NCBI GenBank assembly: GCA_021776235.1
Contig: JAJFGG010000165.1
Location: forward strand, 1-62,284
Direction of reading: 5' to 3'
From: Alphaproteobacteria bacterium
GTDB taxonomy: Bacteria > Pseudomonadota > Alphaproteobacteria > GCA-2731375
DNA length: 62,284 nt
In this document: in pieces, positions 45,421-53,736 of the stretch
How the letters are laid out: every line of letters begins with the position of its first letter
How positions within the stretch are numbered: position 1 is the stretch's first letter
Notes under the pieces: model-generated
Told to the model about the DNA's origin: nothing
The model's database searches: none
Seen by the model: the letters and a program-made list of their open reading frames with translations, nothing else
Translations under genes and position numbers: made by a program

Positions 45421-45797
45421 GACGGGCCGCCTGCTCAGCCGTCGTCCTGGCCGTTATGATTGCATTTGCAGGATCGGTTCCGGCCGGCCTTTCGCCAGCC
45501 ATCGCGCAGACCCAGAATGGCGCCCAGACCGGGGCCGGCGGCAGCTTGGAATCCTTAGAGGCTTTGCAGGCAGAGGCCAGCGAGCAATGGGCCGGCCGTC
45601 CCGGCCAACTGGTCAAAGGCGCCGTCGGCCTTGCTGGTCTGGCCGCCGCCCTTTCCGCGGCTCAAGACGCCCTGAGCTACGAACTGCAGGTCCAGGGCGA
45701 CGGCTCCGTAGTGGCGGGCAGCACGGGCACGACCACGGCGCCGTCGGTCTCGACTTCCACGTCAACGTCGACCAGCTCGTCAACCTCCACCAACTAG
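45417..45797 (+). CDS. exported hypothetical protein with Ser/Thr-rich tail
   Basis: A 126-residue protein of unknown family. It begins with a Sec-type signal (MRRAACSAVVLAVMIAFAGS, cleavage likely after AIA or AQA) and has an Ala/Gly-rich central stretch (KGAVGLAGLAAALSAAQDALSYEL) that could be a weak membrane helix. The last 25 residues are almost all Ser and Thr (STSTSTSTSSSTSTN), a low-complexity tail encoded by an actually repetitive DNA. The ATG overlaps the rhodanese stop, so it is translationally coupled to the rhodanese. Confidence 0.6.
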   Translation: MRRAACSAVVLAVMIAFAGSVPAGLSPAIAQTQNGAQTGAGGSLESLEALQAEASEQWAGRPGQLVKGAVGLAGLAAALSAAQDALSYELQVQGDGSVVAGSTGTTTAPSVSTSTSTSTSSSTSTN

Positions 45798-45827
45798 GCC
45801 TTATCGTCGCAAAGTGGTATAATAAGC

Positions 45828-47099
45828 ATGGCGGACCAAACGCAGGCACAGGCGCAGAATCGGCGAAATGTTACCGTGATTGGGGCCGGCATTGTCGGCC
45901 TTTGTTGTGCCCGAACCTTGCAACGGCGGGGCTGTTCGGTCTCGGTGATCGATCAGGGCGAGCCGGGGCAGGGGACCTCGTACGGCAACGCGGGCATCTT
46001 TGCCAGTGGTTCGGTCCTGCCCGAGGGCAAACCCGGTTTATGGAAGCGGGTACCGGGCATGTTATTGGATCCCCTGGGACCGTTGACCATACGGCTCGGT
46101 TATCTGCCACAGCTGACGCCATGGATGTTGCGGTTTATTGCGAACACCACGCCCAGGCGGGTGGAAGAAATTTCCCAGGCGCTATCGACCATCGTGCTGC
46201 CTGGCCTGCGCCATTACCGGGAGTTGTTGGATGATATCCCCTCGGATCAAGTGCCGATCCGCCAGCAAGGCTGTCTTTATCTCTATCCCAACGCCTCCGA
46301 TGCCGCGGCGGCAAAGAACGACAACGCAACCCGCAGGCGCCGCGGCGTAGCGTTGGAGATATTGGGTCCCGACGAAGTCCGCCAGTTGGTGCCGTCTATC
46401 GGCCCGGACGTGGCGGGTGGCGCGCTGGCCACACAATCGGGGCATGCCACCTCGCCCCTGGCGCTGTCGCAACTGCTGGCGTCCCGGATCAGGGCGGATG
46501 GCGGTACCTTTGTCCGGGCCAAGGTTACCGGCTTTGCCGTTGGCGAGAGCGGGCCAACGCTTGTGCATACGGATCAGGGAGATTTTCCGGTCGAAGACCT
46601 CGTGATCGCGGCCGGGGCCTTTTCCAAGCCTTTGGCCAAGGCCCTGGGCAATACGGTTCCTCTGGACACCGAGCGGGGCTACCACATGATGCTGCCCGCG
46701 CCGGAGGTAGAGGTGCGGGTACCCATGTTGATTAGCTCCCTGGGCTTTGGCATCACCCCGATGAGTGATGGTCTGCGGCTGGCGGGCACGGTGGAATTCG
46801 GCGGTCTAACGGCGGCGCCCAACTATGCCCGCGCGGATGCCCTGCTGACAAACGCCAGGCGTCTGTTTCCCGGCCTGAATGATGCTGGCGCCGAACGCTG
46901 GATGGGCCATCGGCCCTCGATGCCGGATTCATTACCCGTGATCAGCCGGTCCAGCCGCTTTCCGCATGTATTCTTTGCCTTCGGCCACGGTCATTTGGGG
47001 CTTTCCCTGGGCGCTGTCACCGGGCGCCTCGTCGCCGACCTGGTGCAGGACCGGGCCGCTGAAATTGATGCGGCGCCGTTCCGTGCGGACCGCTTTTAG
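45828..47099 (+). CDS. FAD-dependent amino-acid oxidoreductase (DadA-like)
   Basis: A 423-residue DAO-fold flavoprotein. VTVIGAGIVGLCCARTL is the Rossmann dinucleotide-binding motif, then SYGNAGIFA typical of DadA, and a C-terminal WMGHRPSMPDSLPVI with FGHGHLGLSLG for FAD. DadA enzymes deaminate D-amino acids by passing electrons to quinones. Closely related enzymes include hydroxyproline oxidases; this one is not proven to use D-alanine. It sits in the rhodanese operon and overlaps the next gene. Confidence 0.83.
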   Translation: MADQTQAQAQNRRNVTVIGAGIVGLCCARTLQRRGCSVSVIDQGEPGQGTSYGNAGIFASGSVLPEGKPGLWKRVPGMLLDPLGPLTIRLGYLPQLTPWMLRFIANTTPRRVEEISQALSTIVLPGLRHYRELLDDIPSDQVPIRQQGCLYLYPNASDAAAAKNDNATRRRRGVALEILGPDEVRQLVPSIGPDVAGGALATQSGHATSPLALSQLLASRIRADGGTFVRAKVTGFAVGESGPTLVHTDQGDFPVEDLVIAAGAFSKPLAKALGNTVPLDTERGYHMMLPAPEVEVRVPMLISSLGFGITPMSDGLRLAGTVEFGGLTAAPNYARADALLTNARRLFPGLNDAGAERWMGHRPSMPDSLPVISRSSRFPHVFFAFGHGHLGLSLGAVTGRLVADLVQDRAAEIDAAPFRADRF

Positions 47100-48099
47100 G
47101 GCGGCTCCCAGCAACGCCGGGCCGTTTGACCGGCGTGGTGCCGATCTGGCCGGCGCCTTCCGCCAGCGTCCGCCCTGGTGGGGCGGCGACCTGCAGACCG
47201 TGCGCAATTCACTGATCAGGGCGCCCCGGCCGTTGCCGGGCGAGCGTCTGCTACTGGCCATGGCCGACGGCAGCGGTGACCGTCTTTGGGCCCTCTACAA
47301 TGCTGGGAAAGATGCCGCCAAGCCGTTGGTGGTCCTGATCCATGGTTTGGCTGGATGCGAGGAGAGCAGCTATATTGCCATTAGCGCGCGATATTTCCTG
47401 GAGCGGGGATTTAGCGTCCTGCGCCTGAATTTGCGTGGTGCGGGCCCTTCAAGGCCGACCTGCGCGCTGCAATCCCACGCCGGGCGCAGCCAGGATTTGC
47501 GCGACGCCATTTTGGCGCTACCAGAAGCGGCCGTTGCCCAGGGTGTGGTTGTCGTTGGATTTTCCCTGGCCGGGAATATGAGCCTGAAATTCGCGGCCGA
47601 ATTTGGCGCTGATTTACCCATCCGGGCGGTCGCCAGCATCTCGGCGCCCATTGATCTGGCGATAACCTCGGCCAATATGTTGCGGTCCCGGAACATTCTC
47701 TATAACGGCAGGTTGTTGCGGGATTTTTGCCGTGAATGTTTGGCTCCGGGCGCTGTGCTTGATGGGGCCGAAAGAGCCGCCATCATGGCGGCGCGAAACT
47801 TTGTTGATCTGGACAATGACTTCGTCGCGCCGCGCAATGGCTACCGGGATGCATGCGACTACTGGGCGAGTTGTCAGGCGCTGGGATTCTTGCGGAAAAT
47901 TACAGTGCCGACCCTGTTGCTGCATGCCCAAGATGATCCAATTGTTCCCGTGTCGCCCTATTTGGACTATCCTTGGGGCTGTAATTCGCGGCTGTTTCCA
48001 GAGATATCCCGCCGCGGCGGGCATGTTGGCTTTCACGCCAGGGGCAATCGCCCTTGGCATCTGGATAGAGTATTGATATTCCTTGCGCAACGGGGTTGA
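47068..48099 (+). CDS. YheT-like alpha/beta hydrolase
   Basis: A ~343-residue hydrolase of the YheT/ABHD1-like family. It shows FRQRPPWWGGDLQTVRNSLI, then VLIHGLAGCEESSYI, LNLRGAGPSRP, the nucleophile elbow VVGFSLAGNMSLK, a DDPIVPV Asp region and GGHVGFH with the catalytic His. The start is uncertain. ATG 47068 lies within the DadA gene and gives a normal N-terminus for the family; the reading frame is open further upstream. Confidence 0.78.
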   Translation: MRRRSVRTAFRAAPSNAGPFDRRGADLAGAFRQRPPWWGGDLQTVRNSLIRAPRPLPGERLLLAMADGSGDRLWALYNAGKDAAKPLVVLIHGLAGCEESSYIAISARYFLERGFSVLRLNLRGAGPSRPTCALQSHAGRSQDLRDAILALPEAAVAQGVVVVGFSLAGNMSLKFAAEFGADLPIRAVASISAPIDLAITSANMLRSRNILYNGRLLRDFCRECLAPGAVLDGAERAAIMAARNFVDLDNDFVAPRNGYRDACDYWASCQALGFLRKITVPTLLLHAQDDPIVPVSPYLDYPWGCNSRLFPEISRRGGHVGFHARGNRPWHLDRVLIFLAQRG

Positions 48100-48190
48100 G
48101 TCCGCATCTTCTACCCAAGATCTCCACAAGACGAACCACAAGGTTATCCACAGGATTTAGTAGGTTTCCATTTCTGACCTACATTATGTA

Positions 48191-48219
48191 TTGTTTTGAC
48201 CGCCAGGAATCGCTACAAT
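48191..48219 (+). promoter_or_regulatory. possible gcrA promoter with embedded GANTC site
   Basis: ttgttt and tacaat are 17 bases apart and end about 50 bases before the gcrA ATG, a plausible sigma-70-type pair. Between them is gaatc (48207-48211), which fits GANTC, the site methylated by CcrM in Alphaproteobacteria. That GcrA acts with CcrM marks is established elsewhere; autoregulation here is inference. Confidence 0.3.
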
Positions 48220-48266
48220 CGCCAACGCAATAATGATAATAATCAATTTCGCTGTGAGGGCGTGGT

Positions 48267-48683
48267 ATGGCTGTGGATTGGACTGATGAACGCGTTGCAC
48301 AACTATCGAGACTTTGGCAGGAAGGCTATTCCGCCAGGCAAATTGCAGAGCGTTTAGACGAAGGGATCACCCGAAACGCGGTTATCGGCAAGGCCAATCG
48401 ATTGGGCCTTTCAAAGCCGTCGAAATCTTCGGTGACCCGCCAGCAACGGCAAAAAGAGCGCGCCGAAAAAGTCCTGCAGTTGCAACCTCCGATAGACCAG
48501 GGTGCAACCATATTTTCACTGACGGCGTCGACCTGCCGTTGGCCGATTGGCGATCCGGGTGATTTGGATTTTCATTTTTGCGGTGCGAACAGCAAGGTAG
48601 GCGCGCCCTATTGCGACTATCACGCCGCCATGGCCTACCAGCCGCCAAAGGCAAAAAACGCCCATCGAAAGCGTTCGGCCTAG
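48267..48683 (+). CDS. gcrA: GcrA cell-cycle regulator
   Basis: GcrA is a sigma-70 cofactor that activates methylated promoters in the cell cycle of Alphaproteobacteria. The 138-residue protein opens with the family helix-turn-helix (WTDERVAQLSRLWQEGYSAR followed by IAERL and TRNAVIGKANRLGL, residues 5-49), a basic linker, and the C-terminal domain TCRWPIGDPG with HFCGANSKVGAPYCDYHA that binds the sigma factor. gtgaggg precedes the ATG. The gene stands alone. A hairpin follows the stop codon. Confidence 0.93.
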   Translation: MAVDWTDERVAQLSRLWQEGYSARQIAERLDEGITRNAVIGKANRLGLSKPSKSSVTRQQRQKERAEKVLQLQPPIDQGATIFSLTASTCRWPIGDPGDLDFHFCGANSKVGAPYCDYHAAMAYQPPKAKNAHRKRSA

Positions 48684-48691
48684 GCAGTTCT

Positions 48692-48718
48692 GGCGCTCTC
48701 GGAGCGCTTGGTTCTCTT
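48692..48718 (+). terminator. hairpin after gcrA, probable terminator
   Basis: gcgctc-tcg-gagcgc forms a perfect 6-bp stem with a 3-nt loop, starting 10 bases after the gcrA stop, followed by a T-rich tail (ttggttctctt) that lacks a clean U run. Confidence 0.4.
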
Positions 48719-48861
48719 CAAAAATCCGTTTGAGTTAAGGTCGACCAAGTGCCGGTCCGGGGTTCCGGATGGCGTGGTCAGTTGGTCCGTGCGGCGGCAC
48801 ACCGATTGTGCGTTTGCCTGGCGGGGCTGTCTGGTTTGTTTGAAACGGTCAGTTCGTTGCG

Positions 48862-49023
48862 TCAGGAAACAACGGCGTTGAAGAGCATGACAATGGGGCT
48901 CCAGGCCAGGGCTGACAGCGAAAGCCAAAGGGGTATGGCAATATAGTATGGCAACCGCGCTTCTTCGGAGCCGGCCGTAAGCCGATCCGCCGCCTCGAAT
49001 GTTATCGTTTCCGAATAAGCCAT
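48862..49023 (-). CDS. 53-aa putative membrane protein
   Basis: A short ORF with a good ribosome binding site (gtggag, 9 bases before ATG 49023). It encodes a charged N-terminus (MAYSETITFEAADRLTAG) and one long hydrophobic helix (residues ~27-50, ALAWSPIVMLFNA) ending at TGA 48862. I know no family. It lies between gcrA and class III alcohol dehydrogenase, on the latter's strand but 263 bases away. The hydrophobic pattern and ribosome binding site make it more credible than chance. Confidence 0.45.
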   Translation of the reverse strand: MAYSETITFEAADRLTAGSEEARLPYYIAIPLWLSLSALAWSPIVMLFNAVVS

Positions 49024-49286
49024 GTATCGAATCTCCACTAAACGCCCTCAACAGATCCAAAGGCTAGCGGCATTTTATTAACGAATGGTGAAAAGCAGAC
49101 TGCGCCGGATAAGCATGCCGGACACCGCGATTTAGGGCGCGGTCGAGGCAACGCCAAAAGATCGCGGTAGCGGCGGCATTGGCCCTGCCCTGCAGGGATT
49201 ATCGGGCTGGCCGTGAATACCCGGCCGGTCTGCCCCGAGAATCTTCGTGGCCGGGGAAGTGCGGCCGGGCGTAAACCTGATGGTCC

Positions 49287-50402
49287 CTAATCGCCGAACG
49301 TCACCACGCTGCGGATCGATTTACCCTCGTGCATCAGATCAAAAGCATCATTGATCTGTTCCAGAGGCATGGTGTGGGTGATCAGATCATCGATGTTTAT
49401 CTTGCCGTCCATGTACCAATCCACGATTTTCGGCACGTCCGTACGGCCCTTGGCGCCGCCAAAGGCGGTGCCGCGCCAGACACGGCCGGTCACCAGCTGG
49501 AAAGGCCGGGTGTTGATTTCCTGGCCGGCGCCGGCGACGCCGATGATGATGCTTTCACCCCAACCCTTGTGGCAGCATTCAAGCGCCTGGCGCATAATCT
49601 CCACATTGCCGATGCATTCAAAGGAATAATCAGCCCCACCCTTGGTCATTTCAACTAAATGGCCGACCACGTCACCGCCAACTTCGTTCGGGTTGACGAA
49701 GTGGGTCATGCCGAATTTTTCCGCCAGGGCGCGTTTGCCCGGGTTCGTATCGACGCCGATAATCATGTTGGCACCAACCATGCGGGCGCCCTGTAATACG
49801 TTCAAGCCGATCCCACCCAGGCCGAATACGACCACATTGGCGCCGGCTTCCACTTTCGCCGTGTTGATCACAGCGCCGATCCCTGTGGTCACGCCACAGC
49901 CGATGTAACAGACTTTGTCGAACGGCGCGTCAGGCCGGATCTTGGCCAGGGCGATTTCGGGGATTACCGAATATTGCGCGAAGGTTGACGTACCCATGTA
50001 GTGGAATACCTGATCGCCCGCCAGGCTGAAACGCGACGTGCCGTCAGGCATCAGGCCCTGGCCCTGGGTCTCGCGAATGGCGCCGCACAGGTTGGTCTTG
50101 CCGGATGTGCAGAAATCGCATTGCCGGCATTCCGGCGTATAGAGGGGGATGACATGGTCGCCCGGCGCCAAAGAGCTAACGCCGGCGCCGACCTCCACCA
50201 CCACGCCGGCCCCTTCATGGCCCAGGATGGCGGGGAAAATGCCTTCGGGATCATCGCCCGACAAGGTAAAGGCGTCAGTGTGGCAAACCCCACTGGCCTT
50301 GATCTCTACCAGGCATTCGCCCGCGCGCGGGCCTTCCAACTGTACCGTTTCGATACTAAGCGGCGCGCCAGCCTTATGCGCCACGGCTGCCCGTACATCC
50401 AT
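49287..50402 (-). CDS. frmA: S-(hydroxymethyl)glutathione dehydrogenase (class III alcohol dehydrogenase)
   Basis: This zinc enzyme oxidises S-hydroxymethylglutathione with NAD in formaldehyde detoxification. The 371-residue protein has [13 protein letters not shown] (catalytic Zn ligand Cys), GHEGAGVV (His and Glu), [21 protein letters not shown] (structural zinc cysteines), [11 protein letters not shown] and the NAD motif GLGGIGLNV. No fghA hydrolase or gfa is next to it. A 263-base gap with GC-rich palindromes follows it. Confidence 0.92.
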   Translation of the reverse strand: MDVRAAVAHKAGAPLSIETVQLEGPRAGECLVEIKASGVCHTDAFTLSGDDPEGIFPAILGHEGAGVVVEVGAGVSSLAPGDHVIPLYTPECRQCDFCTSGKTNLCGAIRETQGQGLMPDGTSRFSLAGDQVFHYMGTSTFAQYSVIPEIALAKIRPDAPFDKVCYIGCGVTTGIGAVINTAKVEAGANVVVFGLGGIGLNVLQGARMVGANMIIGVDTNPGKRALAEKFGMTHFVNPNEVGGDVVGHLVEMTKGGADYSFECIGNVEIMRQALECCHKGWGESIIIGVAGAGQEINTRPFQLVTGRVWRGTAFGGAKGRTDVPKIVDWYMDGKINIDDLITHTMPLEQINDAFDLMHEGKSIRSVVTFGD

Positions 50403-50655
50403 CTTTTCAAGCCTTCCCTATCAGCCATTGCTTCGACTTATTGTAGCAGGGGAAACAGGGCCGGGTCGATGCATGAACTTTGCCCATGGATCACTATGGC
50501 GCGGATTATTGGGTGGGGTCTTTGACGCAAATCGCGCGAGTACAAGTGATCGGTGACAAAACGAAATGGCAAGCAGCTACACGGAATAATTCAAACCGTT
50601 CATCACTAAATTCGCTATGCTGTCAGCGGGCCTGGTATGAATTGGGGAGACGGCC

Positions 50656-51714
50656 ATGATGCCGATTGCCACGCAGAAATTCACTTATCCGCAAGCCTGG
50701 ACGGCGGCGGACTTCGACAGTTTGGAAGCCATCTCGTATCACCTGAGCGCGGCGCATGTAGCGGCGCTGGAACACTGTCTTGCGCAGGTCAAACGCGCCG
50801 GGCTGACACTGGCCGACATCAAAGCGGAGCATTTCCGCCATCAGGACCTGGACGGCGATTTGGCCGCGCTGCTGGAAGAGCTGATGTTCGGGCGCGGACT
50901 GGTGGTGCTGCGCGGCTTGCCGGCGGCGCGCTATAGCGCCGAGGACATGGCGTTGATGTACTGGGGCATCGGCACCCAGTTCGGCGTTGCCCTGTCGCAA
51001 AGCGCCACGGGTGATGTGCTGGGCCACGTGGTCGATCGTACCAAGCCAGGTGAAGAAGAGGAGGCGCGCGGCTACACTTCGTCGCGGGAGTTGCGCCTGC
51101 ACACGGACCTGGCCCAGGTGGCGGGGCTGTTCTGCTATCGCCCGGCGGCATCGGGGGGCGTCTCGGTGGTTGCCTCCGCCCTCGCCATCCACAATCAAAT
51201 TGCCGCCGAGCATCCAGAATATCTGCCTATTCTCTACAAGGGCTTCCCCTACCATCGCCGCGGTGAAGGGGCACCGGATGCAGACCCCATCACGCCCCAC
51301 AACGTTCCGGTATTCTCCAATCTCAACGGCAACACGTCGGTGTTTTATGTGCGCGAGGTCCTGCAGAACGCGATTGCAGAGCGTGGTGAAACCCTGACCG
51401 CGCAGGAGCTTGCGGCGCTGGATTATTTCGACGCCTGCGCCCGGCAGAACAGTTTCCGTTTCCGCCTGCAGCAGGGGGATGCACTGTTCATGAACAACCG
51501 CACCGCACTGCACGCCCGGACCAAGTTCGTGAACGGCGAGGGGGCCGAGGGCCGGCGTCATCTCATGCGTCTGTGGCTGGACGTGCCGGACATGCGGCCG
51601 GACGTGAAGGAAATTCAAGTTTACGACAACGAAGCCGGTCGTAGCGGGATTGACCGCCAAGCGAAAGGCCGGCGGGCGGGTGCGGAGTATAGGACCATGG
51701 AAAAATTGAAGTAA
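50656..51714 (+). CDS. TauD/TfdA-family Fe(II)/2-oxoglutarate dioxygenase
   Basis: A 352-residue dioxygenase. The iron ligands are LHTD (His and Asp) and the distal His in NNRTALHART, with the 2-oxoglutarate-binding Arg in GRRHLMRLWLD. A stretch EELMFGRGLVVLRGLP near residue 80 is typical of the family. Substrate unknown; TauD-type enzymes act on sulfonates, haloaromatics or amino acids. Its codon use looks GC-richer and more C/G-ending than the flanking genes, a possible transfer. It converges with the antiporter operon. Confidence 0.84.
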   Translation: MMPIATQKFTYPQAWTAADFDSLEAISYHLSAAHVAALEHCLAQVKRAGLTLADIKAEHFRHQDLDGDLAALLEELMFGRGLVVLRGLPAARYSAEDMALMYWGIGTQFGVALSQSATGDVLGHVVDRTKPGEEEEARGYTSSRELRLHTDLAQVAGLFCYRPAASGGVSVVASALAIHNQIAAEHPEYLPILYKGFPYHRRGEGAPDADPITPHNVPVFSNLNGNTSVFYVREVLQNAIAERGETLTAQELAALDYFDACARQNSFRFRLQQGDALFMNNRTALHARTKFVNGEGAEGRRHLMRLWLDVPDMRPDVKEIQVYDNEAGRSGIDRQAKGRRAGAEYRTMEKLK

Positions 51715-51756
51715 TTTGCCGCAAGGTCAAGCCGATACGTTAGTCCAGCCAAGCCC

Positions 51757-53448
51757 CTACTGGTAATAGAACAGCAACGATAGCGCCAATAACGCGGCGG
51801 CCCATAGGACCATGCTGCCGGTAGGCCAGGTCCGCGCCAAAATTCCTTGCGGGCCGTGGGTCTGGAAAATGCGGTCTATCAGGCCGCGTAGCAGCAGTAG
51901 GAATTTGCTGGTTACCGTCATCCCGGCATTTTCGGCGACAGCCATCAGCCAGCCGGCGGCCCGAGGCGCGAGCCAGCGGTAGCTGAAATCAAAATCGAGC
52001 ACCGTCGAACGCAGCTCCGGCGGGTAGAGGCCGGTTCTTTGCAATGTTGCGAAAGCAAGCCCGGAAAAGACCAGAAGCTGCAGCATCGTGATGACGTGCG
52101 TTGTCGTATAAGGCAAATAATCAACTGGGAAGGGCAGCAGCGCGTAGAGGGGTTGCGGATAGACCCCGATGGCAATGCAAAGGAACGCCGCCAATCCCAT
52201 GGCCAACAGCATGTTGAAGGGCGCTTCTTTGGGGCGTTTGCCGGAGTCATGGGCGAAAAATGCAAAAAACGGGATCTTGATGCCCGAATGATGAAAGACG
52301 CCGGCGGAGGCGAACAAGAGCACTAGGAAGGGAACCAAATAGCCCTCTTCGGCCGCGGCCGTGAGGATCATGGATTTCGTTACAAAACCGCTGAACAATG
52401 GAAAGCCGGAGATGGAGGCGCCGCCGACAATACAGAATCCGGTGGTCCATGGCATGGTCTTGTAAAGTCCGCCCAGTTCCGACCCCTTGGCCGTGCCCGT
52501 GCGAAAAAGAACGGCCCCCATGGTCATGAACAATAGTGCTTTATAAATGATGTGGGCAAAGGCGTGGCTGACCGCCCCGTTTATCGCAAGCGTGGAGCCG
52601 ATGCCAATACCCGCCACCATGAATCCCAACTGGTTGTTGAGGCTGTAGGCCAGAACCCGGCGCAAATCGTTTTCGATCACTGCATAGAATATGGGGAAGG
52701 CGGTCATTGCCACGCCGATCCAGATCAGGACTTCGGTGCCGGCGAAACCCCGGGCCAGCGCATAGACCGCCAACTTGGTGGTAAAGGCGCTGAGGAAGAC
52801 CGTGCCGGTGACAGAGGCCTCCGGATAGCCGTCCTGCAACCAGTTGTGCAGCAGCGGGAAAGCGCATTTGATGCCAAAGGCCAACAGGATCAAAATGCCG
52901 CCGGGACTATCCAGACCAATATTGTTGAACGCGACCGAGCCGGTCGCGTTGGCGTACATGGCCGCGCCGGACAATAAAAGCACACCGGAGACCATATAGA
53001 TGAGAAGGCAACGAAATCCGGCGCGGAACGACCGGTCCGTCCGGGCGGCCCAGATCAGGAAGACGGCGGCGATGGCAGCCAGTTCCCAATAGAAGAACAA
53101 AGTGATCAGGTCACCGGCGAAGGTCGCGCCGATGGCCGCCCCCACATAGACCAGGGCGGTGGAACTTTCCAATGGATCGTCATTGTGCCAAGCAAACAAG
53201 GCGCCCAGGACCGCTGCGATATAGAAAATGTAACCAAATAAAAGGCTCAGTTTATCGATCCGCACATGGGTCTGCTCGAAACCGAATGATGTCATGGCGC
53301 CAAACGTGCCCGGCTCGAACGTCATCAATTGCAGAATGCCGAGTAACGGGAGCACAAGTGTGTAGGCCGAGCGCAGATTACCCTTGAGGAAAGGCACCAG
53401 CACGGCGCCGCCGATCATTAGCAGACCGGGTGGGAACTCAGCGATCAT
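51757..53448 (-). CDS. Mrp-type antiporter NuoL/M/N-family subunit, third copy
   Basis: A 563-residue, roughly 14-helix membrane protein of the proton-translocating NuoL/M/N family. The conserved charged residues are visible: Glu in FFYWELAAIAAVF, Lys in AFTTKLAVYALARGF, Lys in HIIYKALLFMTMGAV. It is the last gene of the operon and differs from the other two in having a longer C-terminal tail. It overlaps the 94-aa gene by 11 bases. Probably a piston-like ion channel of the complex. Confidence 0.82.
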   Translation of the reverse strand: MIAEFPPGLLMIGGAVLVPFLKGNLRSAYTLVLPLLGILQLMTFEPGTFGAMTSFGFEQTHVRIDKLSLLFGYIFYIAAVLGALFAWHNDDPLESSTALVYVGAAIGATFAGDLITLFFYWELAAIAAVFLIWAARTDRSFRAGFRCLLIYMVSGVLLLSGAAMYANATGSVAFNNIGLDSPGGILILLAFGIKCAFPLLHNWLQDGYPEASVTGTVFLSAFTTKLAVYALARGFAGTEVLIWIGVAMTAFPIFYAVIENDLRRVLAYSLNNQLGFMVAGIGIGSTLAINGAVSHAFAHIIYKALLFMTMGAVLFRTGTAKGSELGGLYKTMPWTTGFCIVGGASISGFPLFSGFVTKSMILTAAAEEGYLVPFLVLLFASAGVFHHSGIKIPFFAFFAHDSGKRPKEAPFNMLLAMGLAAFLCIAIGVYPQPLYALLPFPVDYLPYTTTHVITMLQLLVFSGLAFATLQRTGLYPPELRSTVLDFDFSYRWLAPRAAGWLMAVAENAGMTVTSKFLLLLRGLIDRIFQTHGPQGILARTWPTGSMVLWAAALLALSLLFYYQ

Positions 53449-53722
53449 AATAATCCTCATCCCGCATCAGGATCTTGCGCAACTCCCGCGCCGTCAGCAC
53501 AAGTGCAAAAGACACGAAAAATCCAAACAGGCCAAAAAATCCGAACCAATGCTCGAATCCAAAAACCACATGTTTTTCGTAGAATGCATCCGACAGAAAC
53601 AACAAGGCGCACAATGCCACCAGCACCCAGAACAACTTGTGGACGTTGCGCATATCATCGAGCCAGTAGCGCTTTTCGCCGGTTTTCTTTGCGCCATGGC
53701 CGTTCGAGGGTGTTTCGCTCAT
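53438..53722 (-). CDS. 94-aa membrane protein of the antiporter operon
   Basis: A small protein I do not recognise. It has a polar N-terminus (MSETPSNGHGAKKTGEKR), two hydrophobic helices (LFWVLVALCALLFLSDAFY and WFGFFGLFGFFVSFALVLTA) and a charged tail (RELRKILMRDEDYYDR). It lies between two NuoL/M/N-type genes, 14 bases after one and overlapping the next by 11. Standard Mrp operons lack it, so it may be a complex-specific assembly or structural subunit. Confidence 0.7.
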   Translation of the reverse strand: MSETPSNGHGAKKTGEKRYWLDDMRNVHKLFWVLVALCALLFLSDAFYEKHVVFGFEHWFGFFGLFGFFVSFALVLTARELRKILMRDEDYYDR

Positions 53723-53736
53723 GTCATCTCCTCCTA

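Noticed and set aside
48755-48800. ccggatggcgt string near the gcrA terminator as a sixth hairpin module
   Set aside because: Only the end motif matches; the ttgacgat core, pairing arms and ctcctaccc end are missing.
50623-51660. 345-codon minus-strand open frame over the dioxygenase
   Set aside because: Antisense to a gene with the full iron and 2-oxoglutarate ligand set; no family resemblance.
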